The translations under genes were made by a program, and so were the position numbers. Source: Candidatus Woesearchaeota archaeon (lineage in GTDB: Archaea; Nanobdellota; Nanobdellia; Woesearchaeales; JAGVYF01). From it: a stretch of DNA of 42,081 bases. The stretch spans positions 1 to 42,081 of the forward strand of contig JAGVYF010000021.1 of the NCBI GenBank assembly GCA_018303425.1, given 5' to 3'. Of this stretch, positions 15,866 to 25,400 are shown piece by piece. The notes beneath the pieces are model-generated. The model was given only the letters and a program-made list of their open reading frames with translations, was not told where the DNA came from and did not search any database. The stretch's first letter is position 1, and every line of letters starts with the position of its first letter.

Positions 15866-15946
15866 CTTGTCACCACTTTTGAAAAGGTTTTAGTTGATAT
15901 ATATAGATTATCACGATAGGATATATAGATTTTGCGCAAGAAATTG

Positions 15947-15954
15947 TTATATAT
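15947..15954 (+). promoter_or_regulatory. TATA box of the thyA-folA-tmk operon
   Basis: TTATATAT is centred about 27 nt before the thyA ATG, so the message is probably leaderless. In the same 112-bp divergent spacer GATATATAGATT-like words occur twice (about 15894 and 15919), which may serve the minus-strand promoter. Confidence 0.45.
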
Positions 15955-15977
15955 TGTTATAAATTTAATTTTACAAA

Positions 15978-16946
15978 ATGAAACAATATTTAGATTTAGT
16001 CGATAGAATTCTTAAAGAAGGCGAACTAAAAGAAAATAGAACTGGTGTAAAAACTTATTCTATATCCGGCACAATTTTTGAACATGATATGCATAATGGA
16101 TTTCCTCTAATCACTACTAAAAAAGTTGCTGTACATGCTATTAAAGTTGAACTTGAAGGATTCATAAAGGGAATAACAGATAAAAAATGGTTTCAAGATA
16201 GAAAATGTAACATTTGGAATGAATGGTGCAACCCTGAAAAAGTACCTTATGGACATGATAAAGAAACAAAAATAAAAATGATGGAAGAACGCGATTTAGG
16301 ACCTATCTATGGCTGGCAATGGAGACATTTTGGAGCAGAATATCAAGGAATTAAAAATGAAGAAGATAATGCAGAGTTGCCTGATGTAAAATGCAGAAGT
16401 GATGTTGATTCAAATCAAGTACCACTTAACGCATCATTAGCTAATATGTTTGAAAAAGAAAGTTATAAAAATAAGGGCATTGACCAACTTGAAATTTTAG
16501 TAAAGAAACTTAAAGCTAATCCTGATGATAGGAGAATGATTGTTAGTGCTTGGAATCCGGAAGATTTGGATAAGATGGCTCTGCCTCCTTGTCATATGAG
16601 TTACCAAGTTACAGTTACAAATGGAAAACTTAATTTAATGTGGAACCAGCGTTCAGTTGATACTATGTTGGGTCTTCCATTTAATATTGCGAGTTATGGT
16701 ATTTTATTGCATCTATTGGCAAAAGAGGCAAGATTAAAAGAAGGAAGATTAGTGGGATTTTTAGGAGATACGCATATTTATGAGAATCATATTGAAGGAG
16801 CTAGGGAACAATTAAATCGAGAACCATATTATTTGCCAATTTTAGAAACTGAAAAGTTTACCTCATTATTTGATTGGACATACCAAGATACTAAATTTGT
16901 AAATTACGAGCATCATCCAAAAATAAAATTTGATGTAGTTGTATAA
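15978..16946 (+). CDS. thyA: Thymidylate synthase ThyA
   Basis: 322 aa. It methylates dUMP to dTMP using methylene-tetrahydrofolate. Visible signatures are NRTGVKTYSISG (R21 region), GPIYGWQWRHFGAEY at 108-122, the double Arg DDRRMIVSAWNP at 183-194, the nucleophile C205 in LPPCHMSYQV, QRSVDTMLGLPFNIASY, and HIYENHIEGAREQL. Compared with the E. coli enzyme (264 aa) the extra length sits mostly after the HFGAEY motif, at about 122-170, an acidic and Asn-rich insertion. The stop overlaps the folA start by one base (TAATG). It is the classical ThyA and not the flavin enzyme ThyX found in many archaea, matching the DHFR next to it. Confidence 0.96.
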   Translation: MKQYLDLVDRILKEGELKENRTGVKTYSISGTIFEHDMHNGFPLITTKKVAVHAIKVELEGFIKGITDKKWFQDRKCNIWNEWCNPEKVPYGHDKETKIKMMEERDLGPIYGWQWRHFGAEYQGIKNEEDNAELPDVKCRSDVDSNQVPLNASLANMFEKESYKNKGIDQLEILVKKLKANPDDRRMIVSAWNPEDLDKMALPPCHMSYQVTVTNGKLNLMWNQRSVDTMLGLPFNIASYGILLHLLAKEARLKEGRLVGFLGDTHIYENHIEGAREQLNREPYYLPILETEKFTSLFDWTYQDTKFVNYEHHPKIKFDVVV

Positions 16947-17413
16947 TGAAACTTACAATAATAGCCGCAATTTCTGAAAATAATGTGATAGGAATAGGGG
17001 ATAAACTTCCCTGGAATATTCCTGAAGACTTACAAAGATTCAAAAAATTAACACATGGTTACCCTATTATCATGGGTCGTAAAACATATGAATCAATTGG
17101 CAGACCTTTGCCAGAAAGAAGAAATATAATCTTATCAAGAAATCGGGATTATGGGTATAAGGGTATTGAAGTGGTAGGTTCTTTGGAAGAGGCAATAAAT
17201 CTACTTGAAGATGAATATGATAAAGCCTACGTCATTGGAGGTTCAAAAGTTTATGAAGAATCTTTGCCTTTAGTTGATCGGCTTGAACTTACGAGAGTAC
17301 ACAGAATTGTAAAAGGTGACACATATTTCCCAAAAATTGACTATGAAAACTGGAGAAAGGTCAGAGAATTTAAAATGAAAGATTTTTCATTCTTAACGTA
17401 TACTAAAAGGTGA
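16946..17413 (+). CDS. folA: Dihydrofolate reductase
   Basis: 155 aa, the usual DHFR length. Motifs in order are IAAISENNVIGIGDKLPWNIPEDLQRFK (substrate site with the catalytic acid in PEDL), MGRKTYESIGRPLPERRNIILSR (NADPH-binding strand and Arg), YVIGGSKVYEESLPLVDRLELT (the GG cis-peptide region), and a C-terminal FPKIDYENW strand. It reduces the dihydrofolate left by ThyA back to tetrahydrofolate, which makes sense of the direct coupling: its ATG overlaps the thyA stop. DHFR is patchy in archaea, so this pair may have come by transfer at some time; codon use looks like the neighbours. Confidence 0.95.
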   Translation: MKLTIIAAISENNVIGIGDKLPWNIPEDLQRFKKLTHGYPIIMGRKTYESIGRPLPERRNIILSRNRDYGYKGIEVVGSLEEAINLLEDEYDKAYVIGGSKVYEESLPLVDRLELTRVHRIVKGDTYFPKIDYENWRKVREFKMKDFSFLTYTKR

Positions 17414-17419
17414 GATACA

Positions 17420-18115
17420 ATGAAATACATGATAGAAACCCCGAACAAAAAAAATAATGGAATTGACTATTCAGGATTATTTATTACATTTGAAGGACCA
17501 GAAGGTTCAGGTAAAAGTACTCAATCTAAAAGGATATATGATATATTGAATAAAGAATTTGAAACTCTTGCGCCTTTAACAAAAGAACCAGGCGGGCCTG
17601 AATCAGATTTACAATCAAAAATTAGACAACTTTACTTTTTTAATGAAGAGGAAAGAAGTCCAGAAGCAGATTTATTTTTAATGCTAACTGATAGAGCCTT
17701 ACATCAAAGATTTCTATTAAAAAATCTTGTAAATGGTAACATAGTAATCTGTGATAGATATGCAGATTCAACTAGAGCTTACCAAGGCGGTGGCGGAGGA
17801 CTTGATTTAAACATGATTGACGCTTTCAATGCAATCGCTACAAAAGGACTTGAACCGGATATTACTTTCTTAGTTGATGCAAGTTATGAAACCGCTATGA
17901 AAAGGAAAAAAGGTGACAATTTAGATTATTTTGAAAAAAAAGAGAGAGATTTTCATATGAGAGTAAGAGATATGTATCACAAAATTGCAATAGAAAATCC
18001 TAACAGATTTATAGTTGTTAATGGAGAACCAAGTATTGAAGTTGTTAGTCAAGAAATTCTAAAAAATGTAATTAATCATTCAGCATATCAAGCCTATCTT
18101 AAAAGAAAAATATAA
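17420..18115 (+). CDS. tmk: Thymidylate kinase
   Basis: 231 aa. The P-loop FEGPEGSGKST lies at about 28-38 after a 20-residue N-terminal extension. The nucleotide-binding DRY (CDRYADSTRAYQGGG) and an FLVDASYETAMKRK strand are also present. It phosphorylates dTMP to dTDP and completes the dCMP-to-dTDP route encoded here. GGTGAG lies 4-9 nt upstream of the ATG as ribosome-binding site, 6 nt after the folA stop. A T-rich stretch after the stop probably ends transcription. Confidence 0.94.
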   Translation: MKYMIETPNKKNNGIDYSGLFITFEGPEGSGKSTQSKRIYDILNKEFETLAPLTKEPGGPESDLQSKIRQLYFFNEEERSPEADLFLMLTDRALHQRFLLKNLVNGNIVICDRYADSTRAYQGGGGGLDLNMIDAFNAIATKGLEPDITFLVDASYETAMKRKKGDNLDYFEKKERDFHMRVRDMYHKIAIENPNRFIVVNGEPSIEVVSQEILKNVINHSAYQAYLKRKI

Positions 18116-18131
18116 AATTAAAATTTATTCT

Positions 18132-18157
18132 TCTTTTTTTTCTTCCTTCTTTTTTTT
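18132..18157 (+). terminator. T-rich terminator of the thyA operon
   Basis: Two runs of eight T separated by a pyrimidine-only stretch start about 17 nt after the tmk stop, with no strong hairpin. Oligo-T tracts of this kind end transcription in archaea. The following 18158-18312 stretch is AT-rich and holds no recognised gene. Confidence 0.5.
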
Positions 18158-18312
18158 GGAAAACTTGTCTAAGGGTAAACAACCTCTTTGTGCGTTATAA
18201 CTTATGCTAATCTTAAATCACCTCTTCACTAATTTTTATAATTTAAAGATTTATAAAGAATATTGTCCTGTAAGCCGATACCACCTATGAGGGATAATTA
18301 AAAGTTACGAAC

Positions 18313-18828
18313 TCATAATAGCGAATCTTTTGAAAACATCTCTTTTAAAGAAGTTAATTTATGAACCTTAACCCTGCCAGTTTCAGCATCAACCTTTAAA
18401 TTAACAGAATTAAAATTAAAGCTAATCGCCGTAATATTCCATATAGTTCCAAATTCGGGCAAATTTTGAAGTATCATTATTTTTTTATTTACTACTTCAC
18501 CAGAATACTCCTTTCTCAAGAAAGAATCAACGATTACAAGAATTTCATTAACTGTAAGTTTAACTTTATTCATTTCAACAGGATTTATCCTTGAACCCGG
18601 TTCCTTAAAAACTTCATCAGTTCTATTATCAACTATTTTCTGATTCATTAAACTAAAAGTTGTAATCTTGTCCTCTTCTGGATCATAAAACCCTATCTGC
18701 CAATCTTCCATTATTTCTTTATCGAGAGTGGTGAATGCATAAGAAAAAATAGCAACGGGGTGCTTTTTTTTCCAATTAATGAAAGTTTCATCTTCTTCAA
18801 GAATGTGCCACGCATTTTTGAACTGCAT
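18313..18828 (-). CDS. Conserved-looking hypothetical protein, possibly PepSY-like
   Basis: 171 aa, soluble, no signal peptide or membrane segment. It reads as an alpha/beta protein: an N-terminal helix with WHILEEDETFINWKKKHP, strands around SYAFTTLDKEIMEDWQIGFYDPEEDKITTF, a helix VNEILVIVDSFLRKEY, and a C-terminal strand pair (WNITAISFNFNSVNLKVDAETGRVKVHK). The last part recalls the end of PepSY-type domains, where a strand ends in D..TG.V, but this is only a resemblance. I do not recognise the family. Transcribed away from taw1, with which it shares a 53-bp divergent promoter region; unknown function. Confidence 0.65.
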   Translation of the reverse strand: MQFKNAWHILEEDETFINWKKKHPVAIFSYAFTTLDKEIMEDWQIGFYDPEEDKITTFSLMNQKIVDNRTDEVFKEPGSRINPVEMNKVKLTVNEILVIVDSFLRKEYSGEVVNKKIMILQNLPEFGTIWNITAISFNFNSVNLKVDAETGRVKVHKLTSLKEMFSKDSLL

Positions 18829-18849
18829 AAAATTAAGAAAACCCTAACC

Positions 18850-18857
18850 TTTAAATA
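18850..18857 (+). promoter_or_regulatory. TATA box of taw1
   Basis: TTTAAATA is centred 28 nt before the taw1 ATG at 18882, consistent with a leaderless message. An A-rich sequence precedes it. Confidence 0.45.
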
Positions 18858-18881
18858 TCTTTACATGAAAACAAGCCTAGA

Positions 18882-19829
18882 ATGATTATATCGGAAAATA
18901 AAAGAAAGGATTTAGAAAAACAAGGCTACCGAATTGTTGGTAATCATAGCGCAATTAAACTTTGCATGTGGTCAAAAAAGGCTATTAAGTGTGAAGATGT
19001 ATGCTATAAAAATACATTTTACGGCATTGAAACACATAGATGTGTCCAGATGACCCCTGCCTTACCTTATTGCGGGCATAGGTGCGTATTTTGCTGGAGA
19101 GATATAGCGTTTACTGAACCTAAATGGAACGGACCTGTAGACGAGCCTAAAGAAATTATCAACGGGTGCATTGAAGCCCAAGTTAAATATTTACAAGGAT
19201 TTGGAGGCAATGATAAAGCAGATCAAAAAAAGTATAAAGAATCTTTAAACCCCCTGCATTTTGCAATATCATTAAGCGGAGAACCAACTCTTTATCCCAG
19301 ATTGCCTGAATTGATTGATGAAATAACTAAAAGAGGAATGACTTCTTTTTTAGTAACAAATGGCACAAACCCTGAAATGCTAGAAAAAATAAAGGGACAT
19401 GAACCTACGCAATTATATTTAACATTGCCTGCCCCGGATAAAGAATCCTACATTAAAACTTGTCACCCTATTATTAAAGATTCATGGGAAAAAATACTGG
19501 AATCAATTAAAATATATAATAAAATTAATACACGAAAAACTATTAGACTTACGCTTGTTAAAAATATTAATTTAATCAAACCGGAAAAGTACGCAGAACT
19601 TTTCAAAAAGATTGAAGCTAACTTCTTTGAACTAAAAGCGTATGTATGGGTCGGACATTCAAGAAAACGGTTAGCTCAAGAATCAATGCCTATGCACCAT
19701 GAAATAGTTGAGTTTGCTAAAATGATTATAAAAAATTATCCTGATCTAAAAATAATTGATGAAAAGGCAGAATCAAGAGTCGTTTTACTTGCAAAAAAAG
19801 ATTTTAATGGAAGAATAATGAGATTCTAA
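18882..19829 (+). CDS. taw1: 4-demethylwyosine synthase Taw1 (TYW1)
   Basis: 315 aa, a radical-SAM enzyme that condenses pyruvate with N1-methylguanosine 37 of tRNA-Phe to make the tricyclic wyosine base. The SAM cluster Cys are C64, C68 and C71 (PYCGHRCVFCWR). A second cluster is provided by C28, C41 and C54, whose spacing equals that of the Methanocaldococcus enzyme shifted by two. Other motifs are FAISLSGEPTLYPRL, FLVTNGT, and the C-terminal LKAYVWVGHSRKRL region. There is no flavodoxin domain, as in other archaeal versions. The coding end overlaps the convergent pilin-like gene by 4 nt. Confidence 0.96.
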   Translation: MIISENKRKDLEKQGYRIVGNHSAIKLCMWSKKAIKCEDVCYKNTFYGIETHRCVQMTPALPYCGHRCVFCWRDIAFTEPKWNGPVDEPKEIINGCIEAQVKYLQGFGGNDKADQKKYKESLNPLHFAISLSGEPTLYPRLPELIDEITKRGMTSFLVTNGTNPEMLEKIKGHEPTQLYLTLPAPDKESYIKTCHPIIKDSWEKILESIKIYNKINTRKTIRLTLVKNINLIKPEKYAELFKKIEANFFELKAYVWVGHSRKRLAQESMPMHHEIVEFAKMIIKNYPDLKIIDEKAESRVVLLAKKDFNGRIMRF

Positions 19830-20308
19830 CAAAGGTCTAAACTTGCCTTAGCTAGAGTTATCTGGGTCGGCAAGATTTGTTCGTAATGTTCATATGTTTT
19901 GCACGTTTTAGTTTTGATTTCAAGACCTTTACTGACATAATCTGCATCTTGCAATTCTAAAATATCAAACTGATAATCAATGCCCCACTCGGCCAAAGTC
20001 TGTTCAAGGATAATTCCAATCTGACCTTGTAAATACTCGCAGGAATTTTGAGTTGAACATGAAATAGCTGCGCCGTCAACACAATCAGTAATTAATTCCG
20101 ATATTTTAAGTTGTTTGCAGGGAGTGGTTGTTTTTAATAAAGTGTTCAAAGTATTGGCTCCTATTTCGGTCCTTGCGACATCAACTACAACAGACCGGGA
20201 ATTTAAGGGAGGGATTAAATTTATAAAAAAAATTGTGCCTGCCAACAAAACTAATATCACAACTGCAATTCCTAAAATTTCTATCTGCGCTCTCTTTGAA
20301 TAATGCAT
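19826..20308 (-). CDS. Pilin-like signal-anchor protein (last gene of surface cluster)
   Basis: 160 aa from ATG 20308 (MHYSKRAQIEIL). A longer start at 20356 would overlap the upstream gene by 8 nt and add 16 residues before the charged n-region; the shorter start gives a normal prepilin signal. KRA followed by QIEI and a hydrophobic stretch (about residues 12-30) matches the archaeal class III/prepilin signal cut between A and Q. The rest is extracellular with seven Cys, three in CSTQNSCEYLQGQIG and DLC-end positions, suggesting disulfides. Part of a block of five similar membrane proteins; the processing enzyme is not in the window. Assignment to pilins is by signal type and context only. 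Confidence 0.65.
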   Translation of the reverse strand: MHYSKRAQIEILGIAVVILVLLAGTIFFINLIPPLNSRSVVVDVARTEIGANTLNTLLKTTTPCKQLKISELITDCVDGAAISCSTQNSCEYLQGQIGIILEQTLAEWGIDYQFDILELQDADYVSKGLEIKTKTCKTYEHYEQILPTQITLAKASLDLC

Positions 20309-20348
20309 ATATAATCTAAAATGATTAAATTTTTTTAATTTTTGACAT

Positions 20349-20828
20349 TTAACCATACACGTTCACTTCCAGTATTCCGTAATTATAAATCTTATTAATA
20401 GGGTCATATATTGAAATAGGGATTGAAAAAGTATCATTGTTTGAAAATAAGGGTTTTACTTTATTATAGAGTGTTACACCAAACATTTCAGGATAAATTG
20501 ATTGAGTTTTTATTGTGCTATACCCTAAAATCCTAAAATAATAATCTTCATTAGCTGTATCAGACATTATTAACCTTGCGCTATTCATTCTTAAAATATC
20601 TATGCAATGATCTTCCAGTACATTATTTCTTCTGCATTGAAACTCAGGGAGCAATGCGATTTTAGTTGCCAGCTGTACGGCATTTCTGGTCTTGAACTCT
20701 GAAACTTGTTCTTCAATTGAACCAGATTGGAATGCCATAAAAAAAATTATTACGATCACTATCAATACTAAAAATATAACTAGTACTCCGATATTCTCGA
20801 CCATTTTAAGTTGAGCTTTTTTATTCAT
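20349..20828 (-). CDS. Pilin-like signal-anchor protein
   Basis: 159 aa. MNKKA, then QLKMVENIG, then a long hydrophobic segment (about residues 15-31, VLVIFLVLIVIVIIFFM). The charged, A-Q junction followed by E is like a class III prepilin signal. The extracellular part (EFKTRNAVQLATKIALLPEFQC onward) has a Cys pair and ends in strands IPISIYDPINKIYNYGILEVNVYG. Starts 1 nt after the stop of the preceding gene. The related N-termini of the neighbours (KKAQ, KRGQ, KRAQ) indicate one set of coordinately inserted subunits. Function not recognised. Confidence 0.7.
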   Translation of the reverse strand: MNKKAQLKMVENIGVLVIFLVLIVIVIIFFMAFQSGSIEEQVSEFKTRNAVQLATKIALLPEFQCRRNNVLEDHCIDILRMNSARLIMSDTANEDYYFRILGYSTIKTQSIYPEMFGVTLYNKVKPLFSNNDTFSIPISIYDPINKIYNYGILEVNVYG

Positions 20829-20829
20829 C

Positions 20830-21846
20830 TTAATAGATTGGCGGACAAGAGTGCAGTGGCAACTCTTCGTTATTCGCTTTTATTTGATTAATTAAAGTTT
20901 TGATATTATTAAGATAAGATAATACATCTTCTTCTTTTTCTTCAATAAATGACGTTGAAGATAAAAAGCTATATAAATTTGCAGCTGCCGGATTATACCT
21001 CTGATTACATACAGGAACCAAACTTTTGAGAGAAGATACTCTTTCGCTGATAATGTATGCTAATTGTTCATACCTTTTTATTGCCTTGCTTAACATACAT
21101 TCATAATATTCTGCATTATCCACCATAATAGAAGCTATCAAAGTAGCATCGTCAAAGAAAACACTGGAAGGATTTAATTTTAATTCAAATTTATTGACCC
21201 CTGGCAATTTTTCATAAAAAGAAACAACACCATTAGCATTAATTTTTAGCGCATTAACTCTAAGATTAATAAAAGAAGGGTGTAAGGATTCAGGGTCCAT
21301 ATTAAGAAAAATAAATTTAGTTATAGTTCCTTCTTCCTGTAAACTTGAAGAAGATTTAACAAATTGTTTAGTGATATGTTCCGATAATAATGCTTCAATC
21401 TTAAGCTTCAAAGAGTTAGAAGCGCCAGCCTCATCATGCACAAATACATATTTTATATTTGAAGTTGTAATAAATAAAAAATTGGAGATAAAAAAAGGCA
21501 TGTTCCAGGGCATAGACCACACAATTAAAGGTTGAATATTAAGAGTTGAAGGAGCAAAGGTTAAACGCTCTTCAAAGCCCCCTGTTAAATCTCCTGATGA
21601 ATATCCTTGGCAATTAAAAAAAAGTTCTGAATTAGGAAGGTTAGGTATTACTGCTGAAGTATCACTGCTCAGGCCCATTCCGGAAAAAATAGAATTTAAG
21701 CTAGTAATCAGAGTTGCTGAAGCTTGTTTTTCAACTGTTCCCTGAATCCTATAAATAACAATTGCAAAAAATAATAATATAACTGAACCGGCCATAAGCA
21801 CAAATATCCAATTTATAGGAGTTTCAACCTGTCCTCTTTTAAACAT
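20830..21846 (-). CDS. Pilin-like signal-anchor protein, long form
   Basis: 338 aa. MFKRG, then QVETPINWIFVLMAGSVILLFF: the KRG-Q junction and the E at +3 resemble a prepilin signal, and the hydrophobic segment (about residues 12-30) contains the recurrent NWIFVLMAG word. A coiled, extracellular stretch follows (VEKQASATLITSLNSIFSGMG), then a large alpha/beta domain and a helical C-terminus (EEKEEDVLSYLNNIKTLINQIKANNEELP) ending CPPIY. Much longer than a pilin, so it could be a scaffold or adaptor. It lies 88 bp after the upstream 159-aa gene and 1 nt before the next. No known domain seen. Confidence 0.65.
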   Translation of the reverse strand: MFKRGQVETPINWIFVLMAGSVILLFFAIVIYRIQGTVEKQASATLITSLNSIFSGMGLSSDTSAVIPNLPNSELFFNCQGYSSGDLTGGFEERLTFAPSTLNIQPLIVWSMPWNMPFFISNFLFITTSNIKYVFVHDEAGASNSLKLKIEALLSEHITKQFVKSSSSLQEEGTITKFIFLNMDPESLHPSFINLRVNALKINANGVVSFYEKLPGVNKFELKLNPSSVFFDDATLIASIMVDNAEYYECMLSKAIKRYEQLAYIISERVSSLKSLVPVCNQRYNPAAANLYSFLSSTSFIEEKEEDVLSYLNNIKTLINQIKANNEELPLHSCPPIY

Positions 21847-21934
21847 ATTAAATTTTTAAGTTATTATAGTTTATATTATTTATGTATAAAACAAGGTTAT
21901 CCTAACAAAAAAAGGAAAGATAAATAAGATTAAA

Positions 21935-22414
21935 CTATGGCATGGAAAGAAGCGCAGATTTGCCTTTGCCTGCGATTTGCAGTTTAAAAAAACCAGAAGG
22001 AATTTCCACACATAAAGGGGAGGTTTCAAGCGCGATTTTTTCTATTTTTAAATCCTTTTCTTGTAACGGAAATAAAAATACATTAGCAACACCATTATTT
22101 ACAGAGTCGCATATAAGCGCCTCATCTCCTGCTAATTCAGAAGACAGCGCACACTCCTTATTAAATTGAAAAAAACAAATTTTGTTAAATTTTAAAGGTA
22201 AAGTGAATTCAGGGACTCTAATAGTACCAGGTAATGAAGAAATTTCTTCAATTTCTTGCATTAAGCGCTTTTCAAATCTTAAATACATAACAGCTTCTCC
22301 CCTGTCAGTTAAAGATTTAATAGCATCATAACCATATATCAGAATTAATGCACCTAATACAAGCGCAAGTAAATATACCATGATATCTGCAGGAGAAAAA
22401 GCTTTGCGGTTCAT
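21935..22414 (-). CDS. Pilin-like signal-anchor protein
   Basis: 159 aa. MNRKA, then FSPADIMVYLLALVLGALILIYGYDAI: a charged start, an A-F junction and D at +5, with the hydrophobic helix at about 10-27. This variant has F in place of the Q seen in the sister proteins. The rest (KSLTDRGEAVMYLRFEKRLMQEIEEISSLPGT) is an extended helix followed by strands with three Cys. The ATG lies inside the last codons of the 1986-aa gene (4-nt overlap), so translation is coupled with that giant protein. Partnership with it is the main functional hint. Confidence 0.65.
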   Translation of the reverse strand: MNRKAFSPADIMVYLLALVLGALILIYGYDAIKSLTDRGEAVMYLRFEKRLMQEIEEISSLPGTIRVPEFTLPLKFNKICFFQFNKECALSSELAGDEALICDSVNNGVANVFLFPLQEKDLKIEKIALETSPLCVEIPSGFFKLQIAGKGKSALLSMP

Positions 22415-25400
22415 TTTCTTTTTTTCTTTTTGATTGTGCTAGCATTGACAAATTTACCCAGCTCATCAATTGAACTTTTAGAATCTCTCCTAAATGAAGT
22501 AATCTTGCTCAATTGTTCAAAAACCTCCTCAGATTTACTACTTTTTGTCTTTCTTAAATTTGTAGCCTTTTCAAGCAAATGAAATAAGTCATGTTCTTCT
22601 TTTTTAATGAATCGGCTTAATTTATCAAATATTTTGCCTTTAGTTGTTTCCTCAAGAGATTTAAAAAGCTCGCTGCCTGTTTTTTTAGAGTACTCAATGG
22701 GTTTTTTTGGAATAATAATCCGCTTAATTGGTTGTATTCTCTGTTTAGGCATAAAAGTATATGAACCTTGACTTGGCACTAAATATTTTAGATACACAAA
22801 ATAACTTAAACCCCCTAAAAGCGCTATTACTAAAAATAAGAATAATATTGTATTAAATATATTTGATTCCTCCTCAATAATTAAAGGTATGACTGAAGTA
22901 TTATTAACAAACCTTGATATTAAAATGCACCCATTATTATCAACAGGTTCGCCAAGTGGAGTATTTGGACATAAATCCAATTGATCCCGCACCTTATCTC
23001 CATCCTCATCTAAATATCGCTGAATTTCAGAACAGCCCTCTTTATCAACAACTGCGCCCTCTAAAGTATCTTTACATTGATCAGCTCTGTCAAATATACC
23101 ATCATTATCAGAGTCTCCAGCCTGCACATCAATTTTTTCTTGCTTAGTTGCGCAATTACCGACCGAATCACAGGCCTTTCCGCAAAAAAATATTGATTCA
23201 GATAATTCTATCTGCCCACTATATTGATTAACCGGCGCGCACCCCAGTTCGGACGAAGTACCATATTTTAATGAAGCAGCATCACAACCGGATTCATCAT
23301 TACATACTAATAGTACATTAACCCCTGCAGAAGAGGGCAGGACTCTAAATACAAGATTAGGGACTTTTCTTTCTTTACATTCGGGGTCAAGACTGGTCTT
23401 GATAAAAATAGGACTGCTTTTTTTAGATAAACTTTTTAATCCGGCCCCATTTACTGCTACTGCAATTATTTCGTATTTTTTACTGCCGTTTTTGCTGTTA
23501 GTTGAACTTAAATCAATGTTAAACTGCGGGTCATTAGAAGTTTGGTTTGCTAAAATTGTTGTTCCTTTATCGTCAATAACATCAAAGTTATATGATGCAA
23601 TTTTACTTTCATTGTCATTTGCATTAAAAGAGATGCCTAATTTAGATTTATTTCCAGCAGAGCAACTATAATTTCCTCCTGAAACGGATAATAAATTAGG
23701 TTTACTAACATCAATTGTAAATGTATATGTTAATTCAGCAATTTCCGGATTTGATAGTGCCCCTGTTAAACTTGTAATTGTACTGCATTCTAAATCTATT
23801 GTATGAGTAACCGGTTCAAGCCTTCCAAGTTTATAGCCATGGGATAAAGAATTACTGCTTATTACTTGCCATCGTCCGGAAACATTTTTGTATTTACAAT
23901 CTGCAACTTCATTAGTCGTAAAATTTAAATCAATAAATCTTTCTGAAGTATATACAGGAGGACTTTGCACTTCAATATTAAGCACCTGTTCCTCTACTTT
24001 AAAATCGATATTTTTTTTACTAGTAAGTTTACCTGATAAATCTTCACATTGCACATAATAGGTTTCTGTTCTCGGCCGGGCATTGAAAGGCAGAGGTTTA
24101 TAATGAATTTTTTTATATGAATCAGATACGTCTTTGCTTTCACCCGGGAAATAACGCATTTGATCGTAACTAGCGGAAGTTGTGCTAAACTTGCAAATGG
24201 TGCTCTGTTCATCTGTTTCAACCTGCAACTTTGAATTAATTCCTTGCTGGCTTACAATGGGCGGATCTGCAACTGCTTTTATGATTTCAGGAAAAGTAGT
24301 GTCAACTTTTAAGATAAACGCCTGTTTAACTACGCTTCTGCCATCATCGCATATTATATAAAATGGCTGTTCATTAACCACTGTGAAACTTGACTTTTTA
24401 TGTTGAAGAACACCAGTAATATCAAAATTCAATAATAATGGAAACTCAAAATTAGTCGGTTCTATAAATGAATACTTACAAGACGCAGGCCATGTTGTCC
24501 TAGCTCTTAATTCGATATTTGCCTGTCCGGCCACTCCGTGATGAGGACTCTCTAAAATAATTTGAGTTTCTAAAACATCAATACCAAATCCAATCTCATA
24601 ATCAAAAAGAGGAATATTATTTAAAGTGTCATTTGCATTTACATATAATCTATAGCAACCATTTGATAATGGTTCAGATACAGTAAATCTAAATGTCCTA
24701 TCATTTAATCTTGTTACATTCATCTGAATATCAAAATTTCTTAAGCCATACCTAATTAATTCAGTGGGCTCATCATATATTACAACAATTACCGGCAATG
24801 GAGTTTTAATTATTGCGCCGTCAGAATTTTCTAATTCATAACTTGAAGGCACTGGTCCTTGTTTATCAATTAAAAATGAAAAAGTTTTTGTATATTGTTT
24901 TCCTTCGACATTTGTGCCAATAAAGTATAATGTTGTTTCAAGTTCTGCCCCGTCTAACATTAAAAGTGAAGGGCTAATTTCAAATTTTTGGTTTATAATT
25001 GGAACTTCAATTTTTTGTGAACCTATAAAGTACCATAACCTTTCTAAACCAGAAACTGTTCCGTTGATATATATATCTGTATTTTTTAATTGATACACGC
25101 TTTTACCATTGAGTATTGAAGAAGAAATGATTGCATCTCTGTTTTTTACTTCTGTTAGAACTATACTTGCGGGAGCGGTTCCAACTGGTTGTTGGCCACT
25201 AACTTGAGTATTAATATAAAAGAGGCTTTGTTCATCCAAATTTTCATTAATTCTCCACCCATGCTCTGCCATCGCATCCATTTGAAAAATACCCCTTGTT
25301 ACCAAATTTGTAAAAGATGAAGGATTTAGATATGTTTGCCAAACGGTTTTGTCAGCAGAATTTGGATAGGGGGTAGGTAATACATGTGTTCCCCCATTTG

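Noticed and set aside
18158-18312. Possible small RNA or tRNA between tmk and the 171-aa gene
   Set aside because: No cloverleaf, no C/D or K-turn boxes recognised; only short GC patches in AT-rich DNA.
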